The notes beneath the pieces were generated by a model. That model saw only the letters and a list, made by a program, of their open reading frames with translations, had not been told where the DNA came from and made no database searches. Below are positions 42,894-52,698 of a DNA stretch of 64,000 nucleotides, piece after piece (within the stretch, counting starts at the first letter, position 1; each line of letters begins with the position of its first letter). This stretch comes from Clostridia bacterium (GTDB lineage Bacteria; Bacillota; Clostridia; Oscillospirales; CAG-272). The position numbers were made by a program, and so were the translations under genes. The DNA is taken from positions 1-64,000 of the forward strand of contig JAFTIL010000004.1 of NCBI GenBank assembly GCA_017456905.1, in the 5' to 3' direction.

Positions 42894-43859
42894 ATGTATA
42901 GAATCGGTATTGACCTTGGTGGCACCAACATTGCCGCAGGTATTGTCAACGACGCTTTTGAGATCGTATGTAAGGAGAGCATTCCCACGGGTGCAGAGCG
43001 TCCCGCTATGGAGATCGCCGCCGATATGGCCGCTCTTTGTCACAAGGTCTGCGAGAAGGCAGGCATTTCTCCCTCTGACATTGCCTCGGTTGGTATTGCC
43101 TCCCCCGGTATCGCCAACCATGACGAAGGTGTGATCGAATATTGTTGTAATATTCCCGCTTTCAGACAGTTCGCCATTTGTGATGCCGTAAAGGCAGGCT
43201 TCCCCGTGGACCATGTGTTCGTGGAGAACGATGCCAATGCCGCCGCCTGGGGCGAGGTCATTGCGGGGGCCGCTAAGGGTACCGCCAATTCCATCATGAT
43301 CACCCTCGGTACGGGTGTGGGCGGCGGTATCATCATCGACGGCAAGGTCATTTCCGGCTTTAACTATGCGGGGGCTGAGCTGGGCCATATGGTCATTTCC
43401 GTAGACGGCCGTCCCTGCGGCTGTGGCCGTAAAGGCTGTTGGGAGGCGTATAGCTCCGCGACTGCGCTCATTCGCATGACCGAAGAAAAGCTGGCTGAGT
43501 GCGAGGCCGAGGGTCGCAATACTGCCATGGCTGCCGACGTGGCGGCCAAGGGCAAGGTGTCGGGCCGTACCGCCTTTGATTGTATGCGTGCAGGGGATCC
43601 CGCCGCTACCGAGGTGGTGGATATCTACCTGCATTATCTCGCGCAAGGCCTTTCCAACATCATCAATATTTTCCAGCCCGAGGTGTTGTCCATCGGCGGC
43701 GGTGTATCGGGTGAGGGTCAGTCCCTCATCGAAGCCCTTCTGCCCGAGATCCGCCGTGAGGTCTACGGTCAGGGCATTGTGAAATCCACCGATATCAGAA
43801 TTGCCGCGCTCAAGAATGACGCAGGTATCATTGGCGGTGCTGTGCTGGGCTTGAAGTAA
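42894..43859 (+). CDS. ROK family sugar kinase (glucokinase-like)
   Basis: 321 residues. Phosphate-binding GIDLGGTNIAAGIV (4-17), ENDANAAAWGE (about 105-115) with the catalytic Asp, LGTGVGGGIIIDG (about 136-148) and the ROK zinc motif CGCGRKGCWE are all present. No N-terminal HTH, so a kinase rather than a repressor. Glucose is the most likely substrate in Firmicutes, but N-acetylmannosamine or fructose kinases look alike. An imperfect hairpin (43874-43906) follows without a clear T-run. Confidence 0.88.
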   Translation: MYRIGIDLGGTNIAAGIVNDAFEIVCKESIPTGAERPAMEIAADMAALCHKVCEKAGISPSDIASVGIASPGIANHDEGVIEYCCNIPAFRQFAICDAVKAGFPVDHVFVENDANAAAWGEVIAGAAKGTANSIMITLGTGVGGGIIIDGKVISGFNYAGAELGHMVISVDGRPCGCGRKGCWEAYSSATALIRMTEEKLAECEAEGRNTAMAADVAAKGKVSGRTAFDCMRAGDPAATEVVDIYLHYLAQGLSNIINIFQPEVLSIGGGVSGEGQSLIEALLPEIRREVYGQGIVKSTDIRIAALKNDAGIIGGAVLGLK

Positions 43860-43941
43860 AAACTTAAAACTGACCGCACAGAGTCGGTACGACGCCCTCT
43901 GTGCGGCACTTGTATATCTGTGATACGGAAAGGTAACAAAA

Positions 43942-46161
43942 ATGAAAGGTCTTTTGTGGTATACCGTGATTTTTGCCCTGCTGACGGGAGGCGTGCTTCT
44001 GTGGTCGTGGGCTTCACAAAAAAAGAAGGATAAAGCGAATAGGGGCTGGCGCGTGTGCGCCGTTTTGATGATGGTTGCGCTGATCTTTGAGGTCTTTGTG
44101 GCCAACTTTCAATCCTTCCATCTGACCTTTGGAGATTATGACGTTAAAGAAATTGATCTGACCGCTGAAAACGTGTCTCTTTCGGGCGGCACCGAGGTGG
44201 CAGGCGGCTATCTTTCGGGTAACAAGGGTCAGAAGGTGACCGTGGAGATCAAGGATATTGGCCAGACCGTGGGTACCCTTCATCTCAAGCTGTCCATGCC
44301 CGAGATCTGTATGGACGAGAAAGGGAAGGTTACCAGCCCTATTGGAACACCCTACGTTGACGTGCTGATCGACGCCAAGGACGTGACTCAGGCTGCTTCT
44401 TACCGCTCCAGCGTTGCTAACGGACAAGTCATTCGCGGCACAGAGCGTACTGCCTATATCACCCTGGATCTGACAGGAGACGTCAGCGATCTCCGCATCC
44501 GCATGAATGCGCAGACCGATCAGTATTTTACTTTGGAGGGTGTTACGGTCAATGAAGCCGTGCCTATGCAGTTTTCCGCCATCAGACTCCTACTTATCGT
44601 GGGTTTGGGCATGATGCTGTGGGCGCTCGTTAAGCTTCCCTCCATGCTGGCAGCCTATGGCGACAAGAAGACGGCCTTGCGGGCGTCGGTGTTTCTCCTC
44701 ACCGTGATCTTCGTGGGTGTGGCTCTTTGCATGACCTTCCTTTACAATTATGAAAAAGCAGGGACGGTCTTTGCGGGAGATAACGGCAACCAGATCACCA
44801 AGGAATTAGTGGATGCCTTTGAGGCAGGACAGGTACATCTTCTTGCCACTCCTTCGGAGAAGCTTCTGGCCATGGAAAATCCCTATGACTGGAGTGCTCG
44901 CCGCGAGGCGGGGGTGTCCTACCTTTGGGATCACCTCCTGTTTGAAGGCAAATATTACTCCTACTACGGCATCGCTCCCGTAATTCTCTTGTTCCTGCCC
45001 TATCATATGGTAACGGGCGAATATTTCAACACATCCGCGGCTGTGTTTATCTTTGGTGCCTTGGGTATTGTTTTCCTGTCTCTTCTGTATCTGGAATTTT
45101 GCGAGCGCTTTGGCAAGAAGCTCCCTAATAACATCCTGCTTTGCACCTTTGTGATCATGCAGCTCTCTTCGGGTGTGTGGTATAATTTTATGTCCCCGCT
45201 GTTTTACGAGATCGCTCAAAGCTCTGCCTTCATGTTCACGGTTGCCGGATATTTCTTCCTCCTTCGTTCGGGTATTATCGGAGAAGGGAAGATCAAGTAC
45301 CGTCATATCGTTTTGGGCACCATGATGCTTTCTTGGGCGGTGCTGTGCCGAGCCACCACGGCTGTGTACTGTATCGCCGCCTTGGTGATGCTGTTCTGGG
45401 GTTTTATGAAGCATCGTCAAACGCTTGGCGAGACCTACCCCAACACAAAAAAGAAGCGGAAGACCGAGATTGCCAAATATCTGGTCTCCACCTTCATTTG
45501 CTTTGTACTGATTGGTGGTATACAGGTGGTCTACAACTGGGTGCGCTTTGGTAATCCTTTGGACTTTGGCATCCAGTATTCTTTGACCATTAATGATTTT
45601 ACGAGATCCCAGTATCACACGGATTTCGTCATGATCGGTATTTATAACTTCCTTTTTGCTTTCCCCATTGTCAAGCCCGCGTTCCCCTACGTGTTCTCCA
45701 ACTTCTCCACTCTGGATGTCAACGGCTACTATTTTGTGGCCAACCGCAACGCTGTAGGCCTTTTCATTCGAGCTCTGCCTACTTTGGGCTATTTGGGCGC
45801 ATGGCAGGCCTTCAAGAAACTGGAAAAGCGGGAGAGATGGCAGGCGGTCACCATCATTCTGGCGGTCTGCATCGCTGCTCCTGCCGCTGTTATCTTCTCC
45901 ATTTGGGAGAGCGGCTACGGCGTGCGCTATTGCTGCGACTTTGCATGGCAGATGATTTTGGGCGGCGCGGCCGTGCTGTTCTTCCTGTATGTCAAATCTG
46001 CCGAGGGACAGACCCGACGCATCATGCAGTATGCCTTCGTATTTGCTGCCGTGGTAGCGCTGTTTGTCAACGGCGCTATGCTGTACGACTATATGAACAA
46101 GGACGGCTACCTGACCACGCAATTCTTGAGCTTTGAGCGAATTTTCGATTTCTGGATCTGA
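43942..46161 (+). CDS. Polytopic membrane protein, GT-C glycosyltransferase-like
   Basis: 739 residues with two N-terminal membrane helices (about 5-22 and 38-56), an extracytoplasmic beta-rich domain (about 60-210), then ten or more further helices. YLWDHLLFEGKYYSYYGIAP (about 331-350) lies in a large loop, as do catalytic loops of GT-C transferases, but I see no definite family motif. It precedes a GT2 polyprenyl-phosphate glycosyltransferase by eight bases, the classic pairing in which GT2 makes the lipid-linked sugar and the GT-C enzyme transfers it outside. Function inferred from this context. Confidence 0.6.
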   Translation: MKGLLWYTVIFALLTGGVLLWSWASQKKKDKANRGWRVCAVLMMVALIFEVFVANFQSFHLTFGDYDVKEIDLTAENVSLSGGTEVAGGYLSGNKGQKVTVEIKDIGQTVGTLHLKLSMPEICMDEKGKVTSPIGTPYVDVLIDAKDVTQAASYRSSVANGQVIRGTERTAYITLDLTGDVSDLRIRMNAQTDQYFTLEGVTVNEAVPMQFSAIRLLLIVGLGMMLWALVKLPSMLAAYGDKKTALRASVFLLTVIFVGVALCMTFLYNYEKAGTVFAGDNGNQITKELVDAFEAGQVHLLATPSEKLLAMENPYDWSARREAGVSYLWDHLLFEGKYYSYYGIAPVILLFLPYHMVTGEYFNTSAAVFIFGALGIVFLSLLYLEFCERFGKKLPNNILLCTFVIMQLSSGVWYNFMSPLFYEIAQSSAFMFTVAGYFFLLRSGIIGEGKIKYRHIVLGTMMLSWAVLCRATTAVYCIAALVMLFWGFMKHRQTLGETYPNTKKKRKTEIAKYLVSTFICFVLIGGIQVVYNWVRFGNPLDFGIQYSLTINDFTRSQYHTDFVMIGIYNFLFAFPIVKPAFPYVFSNFSTLDVNGYYFVANRNAVGLFIRALPTLGYLGAWQAFKKLEKRERWQAVTIILAVCIAAPAAVIFSIWESGYGVRYCCDFAWQMILGGAAVLFFLYVKSAEGQTRRIMQYAFVFAAVVALFVNGAMLYDYMNKDGYLTTQFLSFERIFDFWI

Positions 46162-46169
46162 GGTGAACT

Positions 46170-47114
46170 ATGAAACTATACCTTGTCATCCCTTGCTACA
46201 ACGAGGAGGCCGTGCTTTCCGAAACCTCCAAACGGTTGAGAGGAAAATATGATACCCTCATGAGCGCAGGGAAAATCTCCCCCGACAGCCGCATCGTTTT
46301 CGTCAACGACGGCTCCAAGGACAAGACCTGGGAGATGATCTGTGATCTTCACAAGGCCGATCCTGTTTTTCGTGGCATCTGCCTCTCACGTAACAAGGGA
46401 CACCAGAATGCCCTTATGGCGGGGCTGATGACCGTCAAGGACGAGTGCGATGCCGCCATCTCCATGGACGCCGATCTTCAGGACGACATCAATGCCATCG
46501 ACGCCATGGTGGACAAATACGCCGAGGGCTACGAAGTGGTCTACGGTGTCCGATCCTCCCGCAAAAAGGACACCTTCTTCAAGCGTACCACCGCCCAAGG
46601 ATTTTACAAGGTTATGAAGGCCATGGGGGTGGAGACTGTCTACAATCACGCCGACTACCGACTCATGTCTTCCAGAGCGCTGAATGCGCTATCGGAATTT
46701 GACGAAGTAAACCTGTTTCTTCGCGGGATCGTGCCCATGGTTGGCTTCAAGTCTACCGAGGTGACCTACGAGCGAGGCGAGCGATTTGCGGGCGAGTCCA
46801 AATATCCTCTCAAAAAAATGATCGCTTTCGCCACCGAGGGTATCACTTCCATGTCTATCAAGCCTATCAGGCTGATTGCCACCCTCGGAATGCTGGTATT
46901 CCTTGCCAGTATCGGTATTTTGATTTATTCCATTATTCGCTATTTTATGAACGCTACCGTCCCCGGCTGGGCCTTCCTTGCCGTATCTATCTGGGCGCTG
47001 GGCGGTGTTCAGCTTTTGGCCATCGGTGTCATCGGCGAATATATCGGCAAGATCTATCTGGAAACCAAGCACCGTCCGAAATATATCATCAGCCAATACC
47101 TGAACGACGATTGA
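46170..47114 (+). CDS. GT2 polyprenyl-phosphate glycosyltransferase (GtrB/DPM1-like)
   Basis: 314 residues. N-terminal GT-A domain: LVIPCYNEE (4-12), IVFVNDGSKD (about 42-51), GICLSRNKGHQNALMAG and the metal-binding MDADLQDD (about 99-106). Two C-terminal membrane helices lie near 233-255 and 267-290. It charges undecaprenyl phosphate with a sugar on the inner face. Upstream is the GT-C-like protein and downstream a surface protein, suggesting a glycosylation unit. Confidence 0.88.
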   Translation: MKLYLVIPCYNEEAVLSETSKRLRGKYDTLMSAGKISPDSRIVFVNDGSKDKTWEMICDLHKADPVFRGICLSRNKGHQNALMAGLMTVKDECDAAISMDADLQDDINAIDAMVDKYAEGYEVVYGVRSSRKKDTFFKRTTAQGFYKVMKAMGVETVYNHADYRLMSSRALNALSEFDEVNLFLRGIVPMVGFKSTEVTYERGERFAGESKYPLKKMIAFATEGITSMSIKPIRLIATLGMLVFLASIGILIYSIIRYFMNATVPGWAFLAVSIWALGGVQLLAIGVIGEYIGKIYLETKHRPKYIISQYLNDD

Positions 47115-47133
47115 TCTGAAAGGAGCTTTACTC

Positions 47134-48591
47134 GTGAAAATTTTACGCAAATCTCCGGTGCTTTTCATAGCCCTTTTGATGATTCTTTCCGCTTTGGTGG
47201 CCCATCCCACCGTAGCTTACGCTGACGAGGCCATCGACATGACCCCGATGTACGGCGAGCAGTTTCAGCCCGACGGTGTGACCTTTGGCCGGGTGAGCTT
47301 TCTCATTCCCAATACAAACGGTCTGACCAAGGACGGCTGGGACAACAATATCGAGCACAACGAGGACCTGATCCTCATTTCTTACGTGAAGGACGGCGTG
47401 GCTTACGAGCATAAGACCGTCAAGGAGATCAAAGAGGCTTTGGGCAATAAGGCCCTCATGCGCACCTGCTACACCTACGATGACGTAGGAAACGGCACGA
47501 TCCGCCTCAACCTGGTGCTCCATATGGATAACCACAAGGCGCTGAAGCCTGCTGATATCACGCTTGTAACTGTGAAAAAGGGCTTTGTTTGGTGCGTGGG
47601 CTCTACCTCGGGTATCACGGGTGAGATGAGTGCGCTGACCCTCGACCAAGACGTTTCCTTCTTCACGGGTGAAGGGGGGATCACCGCGGTCAAGACGGGT
47701 AATATGGGCAGCAGCGGTACTTCTCTGCACGTTCGTTTTGACAGACAGGATACAGAGTCCTTGAAGGCCATTTCCGCCGTGAATCTCTGTCCCTCGGCAG
47801 TTCCCGGCAAGACCCTTGGTGATCTTGTGACCATCGGCGGCGAGACTGTCACCGAGCTGGTGGAGAAGGGTAACGTGGCTCGTTTTAACTTCTTTGGCGA
47901 TACTCTGGTTTTTCACGTGGATGACCCCGAATATCTGAACAAAATCAAGAATGAACACCTGGAGTTCGTCATTCTCCCCGGCTTCCAATGGATGAACTGG
48001 CATAAGGACGACTGGGGTAACTGGGGAGGTACCAATAAGGATGCCTATACACCTGTAAAAGATACTTTGGTTACTTCACCCATTGCATTCTATATAGATG
48101 AAGCGGGAGATGTTTGTATCACAACGAACGGTATCCAAGTGATTCCGGGCTATAAGGATACCTATTACGTAGGTGAAACATTGGATATGACCACCCTGCT
48201 GATCAAGGTGACCTATGCAGATGGTACCGTGGTTGAGACCCCCATCCTGGAAAAGATGTGCGAATACGATTTTTCCAAGTCCGGCACGGCTACGGTAAAG
48301 ATCACGGTGTTGGAAATGACCACCTCTTATACCGTCAAGGTGCTTGAAAAAGAGGAAGATGCTACCGATCCTGTGACCGATCCCGCAACAGATCCTGTCA
48401 CCGAATCCGTCACAGATCCTGTGGTTACCGATGTGCCCGAGACAACGCCCGAAACAGAGGCGTCCAGTCTTGAAGAAACCACCGAGCCTGCCGATGCGCA
48501 GGACGGTTGCTCCGCTGTCGTGCCCGTACTGTCGGTTTTGATGCCGGTGATCGCAGGAGTTGCCATCGTACTGAAAAAGAAGGAGGACTGA
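47134..48591 (+). CDS. Secreted, membrane-anchored surface protein with Ig-like domain
   Basis: 485 residues from a GTG start with AAAGGAG eight bases upstream. Signal peptide (about 8-30, ending VAYA). The main region (35-320) is beta-rich and not recognised. A bacterial Ig-like (Big3-type) domain spans about 325-405 (YYVGETLDMTTLLIKVTYAD). A Thr/Asp/Pro repeat linker (DPVTDPATDPVTESVTDP) leads to a C-terminal anchor, GCSAVVPVLSVLMP ... VLKKKED. The Gly-Cys-Ser before the last helix resembles Firmicute C-terminal processing signals. The linker is a possible glycosylation target of the two upstream transferases. Confidence 0.68.
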   Translation: MKILRKSPVLFIALLMILSALVAHPTVAYADEAIDMTPMYGEQFQPDGVTFGRVSFLIPNTNGLTKDGWDNNIEHNEDLILISYVKDGVAYEHKTVKEIKEALGNKALMRTCYTYDDVGNGTIRLNLVLHMDNHKALKPADITLVTVKKGFVWCVGSTSGITGEMSALTLDQDVSFFTGEGGITAVKTGNMGSSGTSLHVRFDRQDTESLKAISAVNLCPSAVPGKTLGDLVTIGGETVTELVEKGNVARFNFFGDTLVFHVDDPEYLNKIKNEHLEFVILPGFQWMNWHKDDWGNWGGTNKDAYTPVKDTLVTSPIAFYIDEAGDVCITTNGIQVIPGYKDTYYVGETLDMTTLLIKVTYADGTVVETPILEKMCEYDFSKSGTATVKITVLEMTTSYTVKVLEKEEDATDPVTDPATDPVTESVTDPVVTDVPETTPETEASSLEETTEPADAQDGCSAVVPVLSVLMPVIAGVAIVLKKKED

Positions 48592-48592
48592 C

Positions 48593-50602
48593 ATGAGAAA
48601 AACTTATCAGCTTCTGACGCTTGCGTTAGCCGCCGCGATGCTGCTTTCCTTTATGACAAGCTGTGACGGAAGCGAAAAAAATCCCGATATTACAAGTGCT
48701 GATACCCAGGCACCCGTTACAGAGGCATCCACTCAAGCTCCTGACACCGAAGCGCCCACCGACGCCGAAAACGAGTCTGAAACCGATGCACCTGTCGTGG
48801 ACACCGTGGAGCGTGTGGAGGATACGAGAAATCTTACTGCCGCTCAATATTCTATTCTGAATATTGCAGGTACTGACGATTTCGGCCGTGTGATCAATCC
48901 TGTGGACGGAAAGATCGACGCTGACCGTTACGTGGGTATGTTCTACTTTTTAACCTTGGGTCAGCATGACAACCACAGCGGTATTTACGATGTGGATCTT
49001 ATCACCGCAGGCGGTACTCACCACAAGGCCTTTACGGATTACGATACCTTCATCACCCCCGTGGGCGCGGCTCATTTCTGGGGCGAGCCCGTATGGGGCT
49101 ACTACAACAGCGAGGATCCCTGGGTCATCCGCAAGCAGGTGGAGATGCTCACCATGGCGGGCGTGGATTTTCTGGTGTTGGATACCTCCAACAACGTGCT
49201 TTACGAGCGCGTGACCACCCAACTTTTCACCATTCTGCAGGAATATCATGATCAGGGCTGGGACGTCCCCAAGGTGGTCTACTACCTGGGTAAACACGAG
49301 GTCAATGCCGACACCGCCGTGTTTAAGCAGGTCTACGATATTTTTTACAAGAAGGATACCTACAAGGATCTTTGGTTTACCCCCAATGATCCCACGAAGC
49401 CCATGATCGTTGCCCCCGATAACGTCATCGCCAAGCTCAAGAACTCCTCCAACGCCCAGGAGAAGGCGTTGTACGATTTTTTTGATTTCCGTGTGACCCA
49501 ATGGCCCATCGACAAGCCCGTGAACGAGCCTGTGTATGAGTACGGCGCGCCCTGGATTGATTTCTCCCTGCCGCAGACCTCTCAGGAGGGATGGATCAGC
49601 TTGTCCTGTGCCCAGCACGTCACCGTTAACATGACTGACATTCAAGGCTCCCGCGGCCGCGGCTGGACACCTCTCACCTACTATGAGAAGAAGGATGAGT
49701 GGAGAGGCCGCAACGATCATGACAACTGGCGCAAGGGTCCCAACTTCCAGGCTCAATGGGATACTGTCCTTAACATGACCGCTGAGGAAAAGAAGGCGGA
49801 TGCCCGTTTCGTGTTCCTCACGGGCTGGAACGAATGGGTAGCTCAGAAGCTTCGCGCAGGGGATCAAAATTATTATATGTGTGATACATACAACCCCGAG
49901 TATTCCCGCGACCTGGAGCCTTCCCGCTCCGACGGCATGAAGGACTATTTCTACCTTCAAACGGTCATGAACATCCACAACGACAACTATAGTACTGCCG
50001 TTCATTACACCTACGATCCTGCCACTCCCGATATCTCCAAGGATGACACTACTGTTTGGGAAACCTCCAAGGCCGTCTACCGTGACTTTACGGGCGAGTG
50101 CATTCCCAGAGATTTCAAAAACATGGACCGCAGTATGAACTACGTGGACAACACCAACCGCAACGACATTGATACCATCACCGTCCTCCGTGACAGCGAA
50201 TATCTCTATTTCCGTGTGACTTGCGTCAATGATATCACCGCCTACACAGCGGGCGACACGGGCTGGATGAACCTGTGGATCCGCACCGATGCCGCAGGCG
50301 AGGATACCCTCAACGGCTATGACTTCGTCATTAACCGTCAGATCAGCGGCGACAAGACCGAGATCATGCGTTGCAAGTCCACCGACGATATGGCCGGCGT
50401 GGGTCAGGGCGACGTGAAGGTTTTGGGCAAGGCCATGGTGGTTCGCGTGCCTTTGGAGGCGCTTGGCTTGAATGGTGCCAACTATCACGTGCAGTTCAAG
50501 GTCACCGACAACGTACAGAATGTGGAAAACGATATCCTCAACCTCTACAGCACGGGCGATGCCGCTCCCATTGGTTCTTTGAATTTCAGTTACGGTTATT
50601 GA
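48593..50602 (+). CDS. Lipoprotein with GH99/GH71-like barrel and CBM9-like tail
   Basis: 669 residues. Signal peptide with lipobox FMTSC (Cys 24), followed by an acidic Thr/Pro linker to about 75. RYVGMFYFLTLGQHDNHSG (about 104-122), WVIRKQVEMLTMAGVDFLVL and VFLTGWNEWVAQK (about 403-415) follow the pattern of GH99/GH71/WbsX-type endoglycosidase barrels. The C-terminal 150 residues (ITVLRDSEYLYFRVTC ... GYDFVINRQ) look like a CBM9-type module. Likely surface glycan cleavage; the family assignment is tentative. It starts one base after the surface-protein stop, so translation is coupled. Confidence 0.6.
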   Translation: MRKTYQLLTLALAAAMLLSFMTSCDGSEKNPDITSADTQAPVTEASTQAPDTEAPTDAENESETDAPVVDTVERVEDTRNLTAAQYSILNIAGTDDFGRVINPVDGKIDADRYVGMFYFLTLGQHDNHSGIYDVDLITAGGTHHKAFTDYDTFITPVGAAHFWGEPVWGYYNSEDPWVIRKQVEMLTMAGVDFLVLDTSNNVLYERVTTQLFTILQEYHDQGWDVPKVVYYLGKHEVNADTAVFKQVYDIFYKKDTYKDLWFTPNDPTKPMIVAPDNVIAKLKNSSNAQEKALYDFFDFRVTQWPIDKPVNEPVYEYGAPWIDFSLPQTSQEGWISLSCAQHVTVNMTDIQGSRGRGWTPLTYYEKKDEWRGRNDHDNWRKGPNFQAQWDTVLNMTAEEKKADARFVFLTGWNEWVAQKLRAGDQNYYMCDTYNPEYSRDLEPSRSDGMKDYFYLQTVMNIHNDNYSTAVHYTYDPATPDISKDDTTVWETSKAVYRDFTGECIPRDFKNMDRSMNYVDNTNRNDIDTITVLRDSEYLYFRVTCVNDITAYTAGDTGWMNLWIRTDAAGEDTLNGYDFVINRQISGDKTEIMRCKSTDDMAGVGQGDVKVLGKAMVVRVPLEALGLNGANYHVQFKVTDNVQNVENDILNLYSTGDAAPIGSLNFSYGY

Positions 50603-50616
50603 CACCTTAATAGTAA

Positions 50617-50648
50617 ATCCCCCTGTCTGTTTGTGCAGACAGGGGGAT
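50617..50648. terminator. Hairpin between converging genes
   Basis: ATCCCCCTGTCTG (50617-50629) pairs perfectly with CAGACAGGGGGAT (50636-50648); six-base loop. T-rich tails are weak on both sides. Confidence 0.7.
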
Positions 50649-50655
50649 CACTATT

Positions 50656-52626
50656 TTAAAAACTGAATATTTGAGGGTTGACCGATTTGTACCCGATCTT
50701 ATGGGTTGCGCAGGTGGCACCCTCGGAGAAGATCAGATTGTATTTGGCGTTGCCCGTCACCTCGCAAAGACGAAGCACTACCGAGTTGACACCCTTGTTA
50801 AGCTTGACGTTCTGCACGTGGATGTTCTCGGCGTCCCACCAGTCGCATTTCTTGCTCTCGCAGATCAACTCGCCGTTGATGTAAAGCGCCACGGGGCAGT
50901 TGTGGCCCAGTTGAATACAAACCGTGTCTTCCTCGGCGGCCACCAGCCCGCGAACCAGATAGTATACGGCGGGACCTTGGAAGCCGCAGATATCAGAAAT
51001 GGTGAAGCTGTCCTCACGCTGAGAAAACAGGGTCTCCTCATAGCCTGTGACGGAATTGTTGGGATCCAGGGGGGACAGCAGGGAAGTGCCGTCCACATAA
51101 GCGGTCTCGGTGTCCACCGCGAAATTCAGGTGGAAGCGGCGGACGATGTCGGTGGAGTCACCCTTGTGGTCGGGATCTGTCATCAAATGCCAGTAGTTGG
51201 GGACGGAGAGCAGCTTTTCGGTGGTGCAGACAGGATCGGTGCGCCAGATGGGGCCAATGACCTTCCAGGGCGTGGCGGCAGCCAGGCCGAAGGTGTACGT
51301 CCCCTCGAAGCTCCCCACAGAATAGGTGACGGTGTAAAGATTGATATCGGGCAGAACTTCGGCATCGGCGGGAATGGTGATCGACACGGGCTTGGCATCT
51401 AAGGCTTCTCCGTCGATCTGCAGGCTGTCGCTGATGTCACAGCCGTTGCCCGTGACGGTATATTCCACCCAAACGGGCTTGTCGGTGACGTTTTCCATGC
51501 ACAGCATGACCGTAACAGTCTCGCCGAGACCAATGGCGCAATCGGGCAGACCGTTTTCCTTTTCGGGATAGATCACATCGAGACGCAGGGGAGAGGGATT
51601 GGTTTCGTGGCGGTACTCCTTGATCTCGCCGCCCTCAATGAGGTCAGGTTGCCAAGATTTACCGAGCAGGGCAATATCTTCAGAGAAATCAAAAACGCTG
51701 TCGCTTCGTCTGTCGGATTTGACGCCCAACACGAACTTGATGTCACCCCAATGATACTGGGCTTCCAAGGATTTTGCGCCTCGGATGAGACCGATGATGG
51801 AACCTGCCGTCGCGCAAGTGCAGTCGGTGTCAAAGCCGCAGTTCAGAGCGTCCATGCCCGTCTTGATGGCATCCAAATTGCCTTTGAGCAGGGCGGCGAT
51901 GGTGATGCCCATGTTCTGGAACATATTGGTGCAATCGGGGTGACCGTATTTAAAGAGAATCTTGCGGAGAATGACCTTCACATCATCATATTTTTTGCAC
52001 CAAGCCACGGTATCGGTGACCAGCGTGCGGAACTTACATTCCTCGGGAATGACGGACAGACCTACATCAATGAGGGTATAGAGATCGCAGTCATCCTCGG
52101 TCACGCCAAAGGCGGCGGACTCCAGGGCGGCCAAAAACATCTCGGCATACACCGATTCCATGCCGTGATCCAAAATGCCGTCACGGGATGCGTATTCGGC
52201 GGCCTGCTCGGGGTTTAAGGGGGCGAGACAGGCCCAAATTTCCGAACGGATGGGGCAACCCATGCCGTTGATGTAGTAATCGTTGCAGAAGGTGCCCGAG
52301 GCGGGTGGCAGGATGCCCCGCATGAAATTCTTACGCATGACCGCGTACTCCCCGGGGGAGTAGTCACAATGTGTGGCAAAGCGCTCAAGGAGCTGTGCGG
52401 AGGTGAAATCCTTGCCGTACTTTTCTGCCACGTCCAGCCAAAGCACCTGGAGGTCAAGATCATCGTTGGGGAGCATGGTATTGATCATCTCGGGCTTGAA
52501 GGGCAGCTCCAATGGCATTTTGATGCCCTCATAGGGGGCGCCCAAGGTGCCGATGACGGTCTTGCCGAGGAAGCAGCCGTAGATTTTGTCGAGATAAATG
52601 TCGTAAGAGAGTTTGGATTGGGTCAT
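50656..52626 (-). CDS. ADP-ribosylglycohydrolase family protein with C-terminal beta-sandwich domains
   Basis: 656 residues, about twice the usual ARH length. Residues 12-330 are the ARH domain: GCFLGKTVIGTLGAPYEG, the metal-binding NDDLDLQVLW (DD pair, about 54-63) and NCGFDTDCTCATAGSIIGL (DTD, about 263-281). The rest (about 350-656) is beta-rich, with a galactose-binding-like final domain (CIQLGHNCPVALYINGEL). The family removes ADP-ribose from proteins or hydrolyses related N-glycosides; next to carbohydrate genes a nucleoside- or glycoside-hydrolase role is plausible. No signal peptide. Confidence 0.78.
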   Translation of the reverse strand: MTQSKLSYDIYLDKIYGCFLGKTVIGTLGAPYEGIKMPLELPFKPEMINTMLPNDDLDLQVLWLDVAEKYGKDFTSAQLLERFATHCDYSPGEYAVMRKNFMRGILPPASGTFCNDYYINGMGCPIRSEIWACLAPLNPEQAAEYASRDGILDHGMESVYAEMFLAALESAAFGVTEDDCDLYTLIDVGLSVIPEECKFRTLVTDTVAWCKKYDDVKVILRKILFKYGHPDCTNMFQNMGITIAALLKGNLDAIKTGMDALNCGFDTDCTCATAGSIIGLIRGAKSLEAQYHWGDIKFVLGVKSDRRSDSVFDFSEDIALLGKSWQPDLIEGGEIKEYRHETNPSPLRLDVIYPEKENGLPDCAIGLGETVTVMLCMENVTDKPVWVEYTVTGNGCDISDSLQIDGEALDAKPVSITIPADAEVLPDINLYTVTYSVGSFEGTYTFGLAAATPWKVIGPIWRTDPVCTTEKLLSVPNYWHLMTDPDHKGDSTDIVRRFHLNFAVDTETAYVDGTSLLSPLDPNNSVTGYEETLFSQREDSFTISDICGFQGPAVYYLVRGLVAAEEDTVCIQLGHNCPVALYINGELICESKKCDWWDAENIHVQNVKLNKGVNSVVLRLCEVTGNAKYNLIFSEGATCATHKIGYKSVNPQIFSF

Positions 52627-52663
52627 GGTGTTATCCTCCCGGAGAATGTAGTTTTGTGAAAAG

Positions 52664-52692
52664 GGGTCGGCTCAAGCTGTTTGAGCCGACCC
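52664..52692 (-). terminator. Terminator of the CotH gene
   Basis: GGGTCGGCTCAA (52664-52675) with TTGAGCCGACCC (52681-52692); the minus-strand tail is CTTTTC. Confidence 0.75.
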
Positions 52693-52698
52693 GAAATT

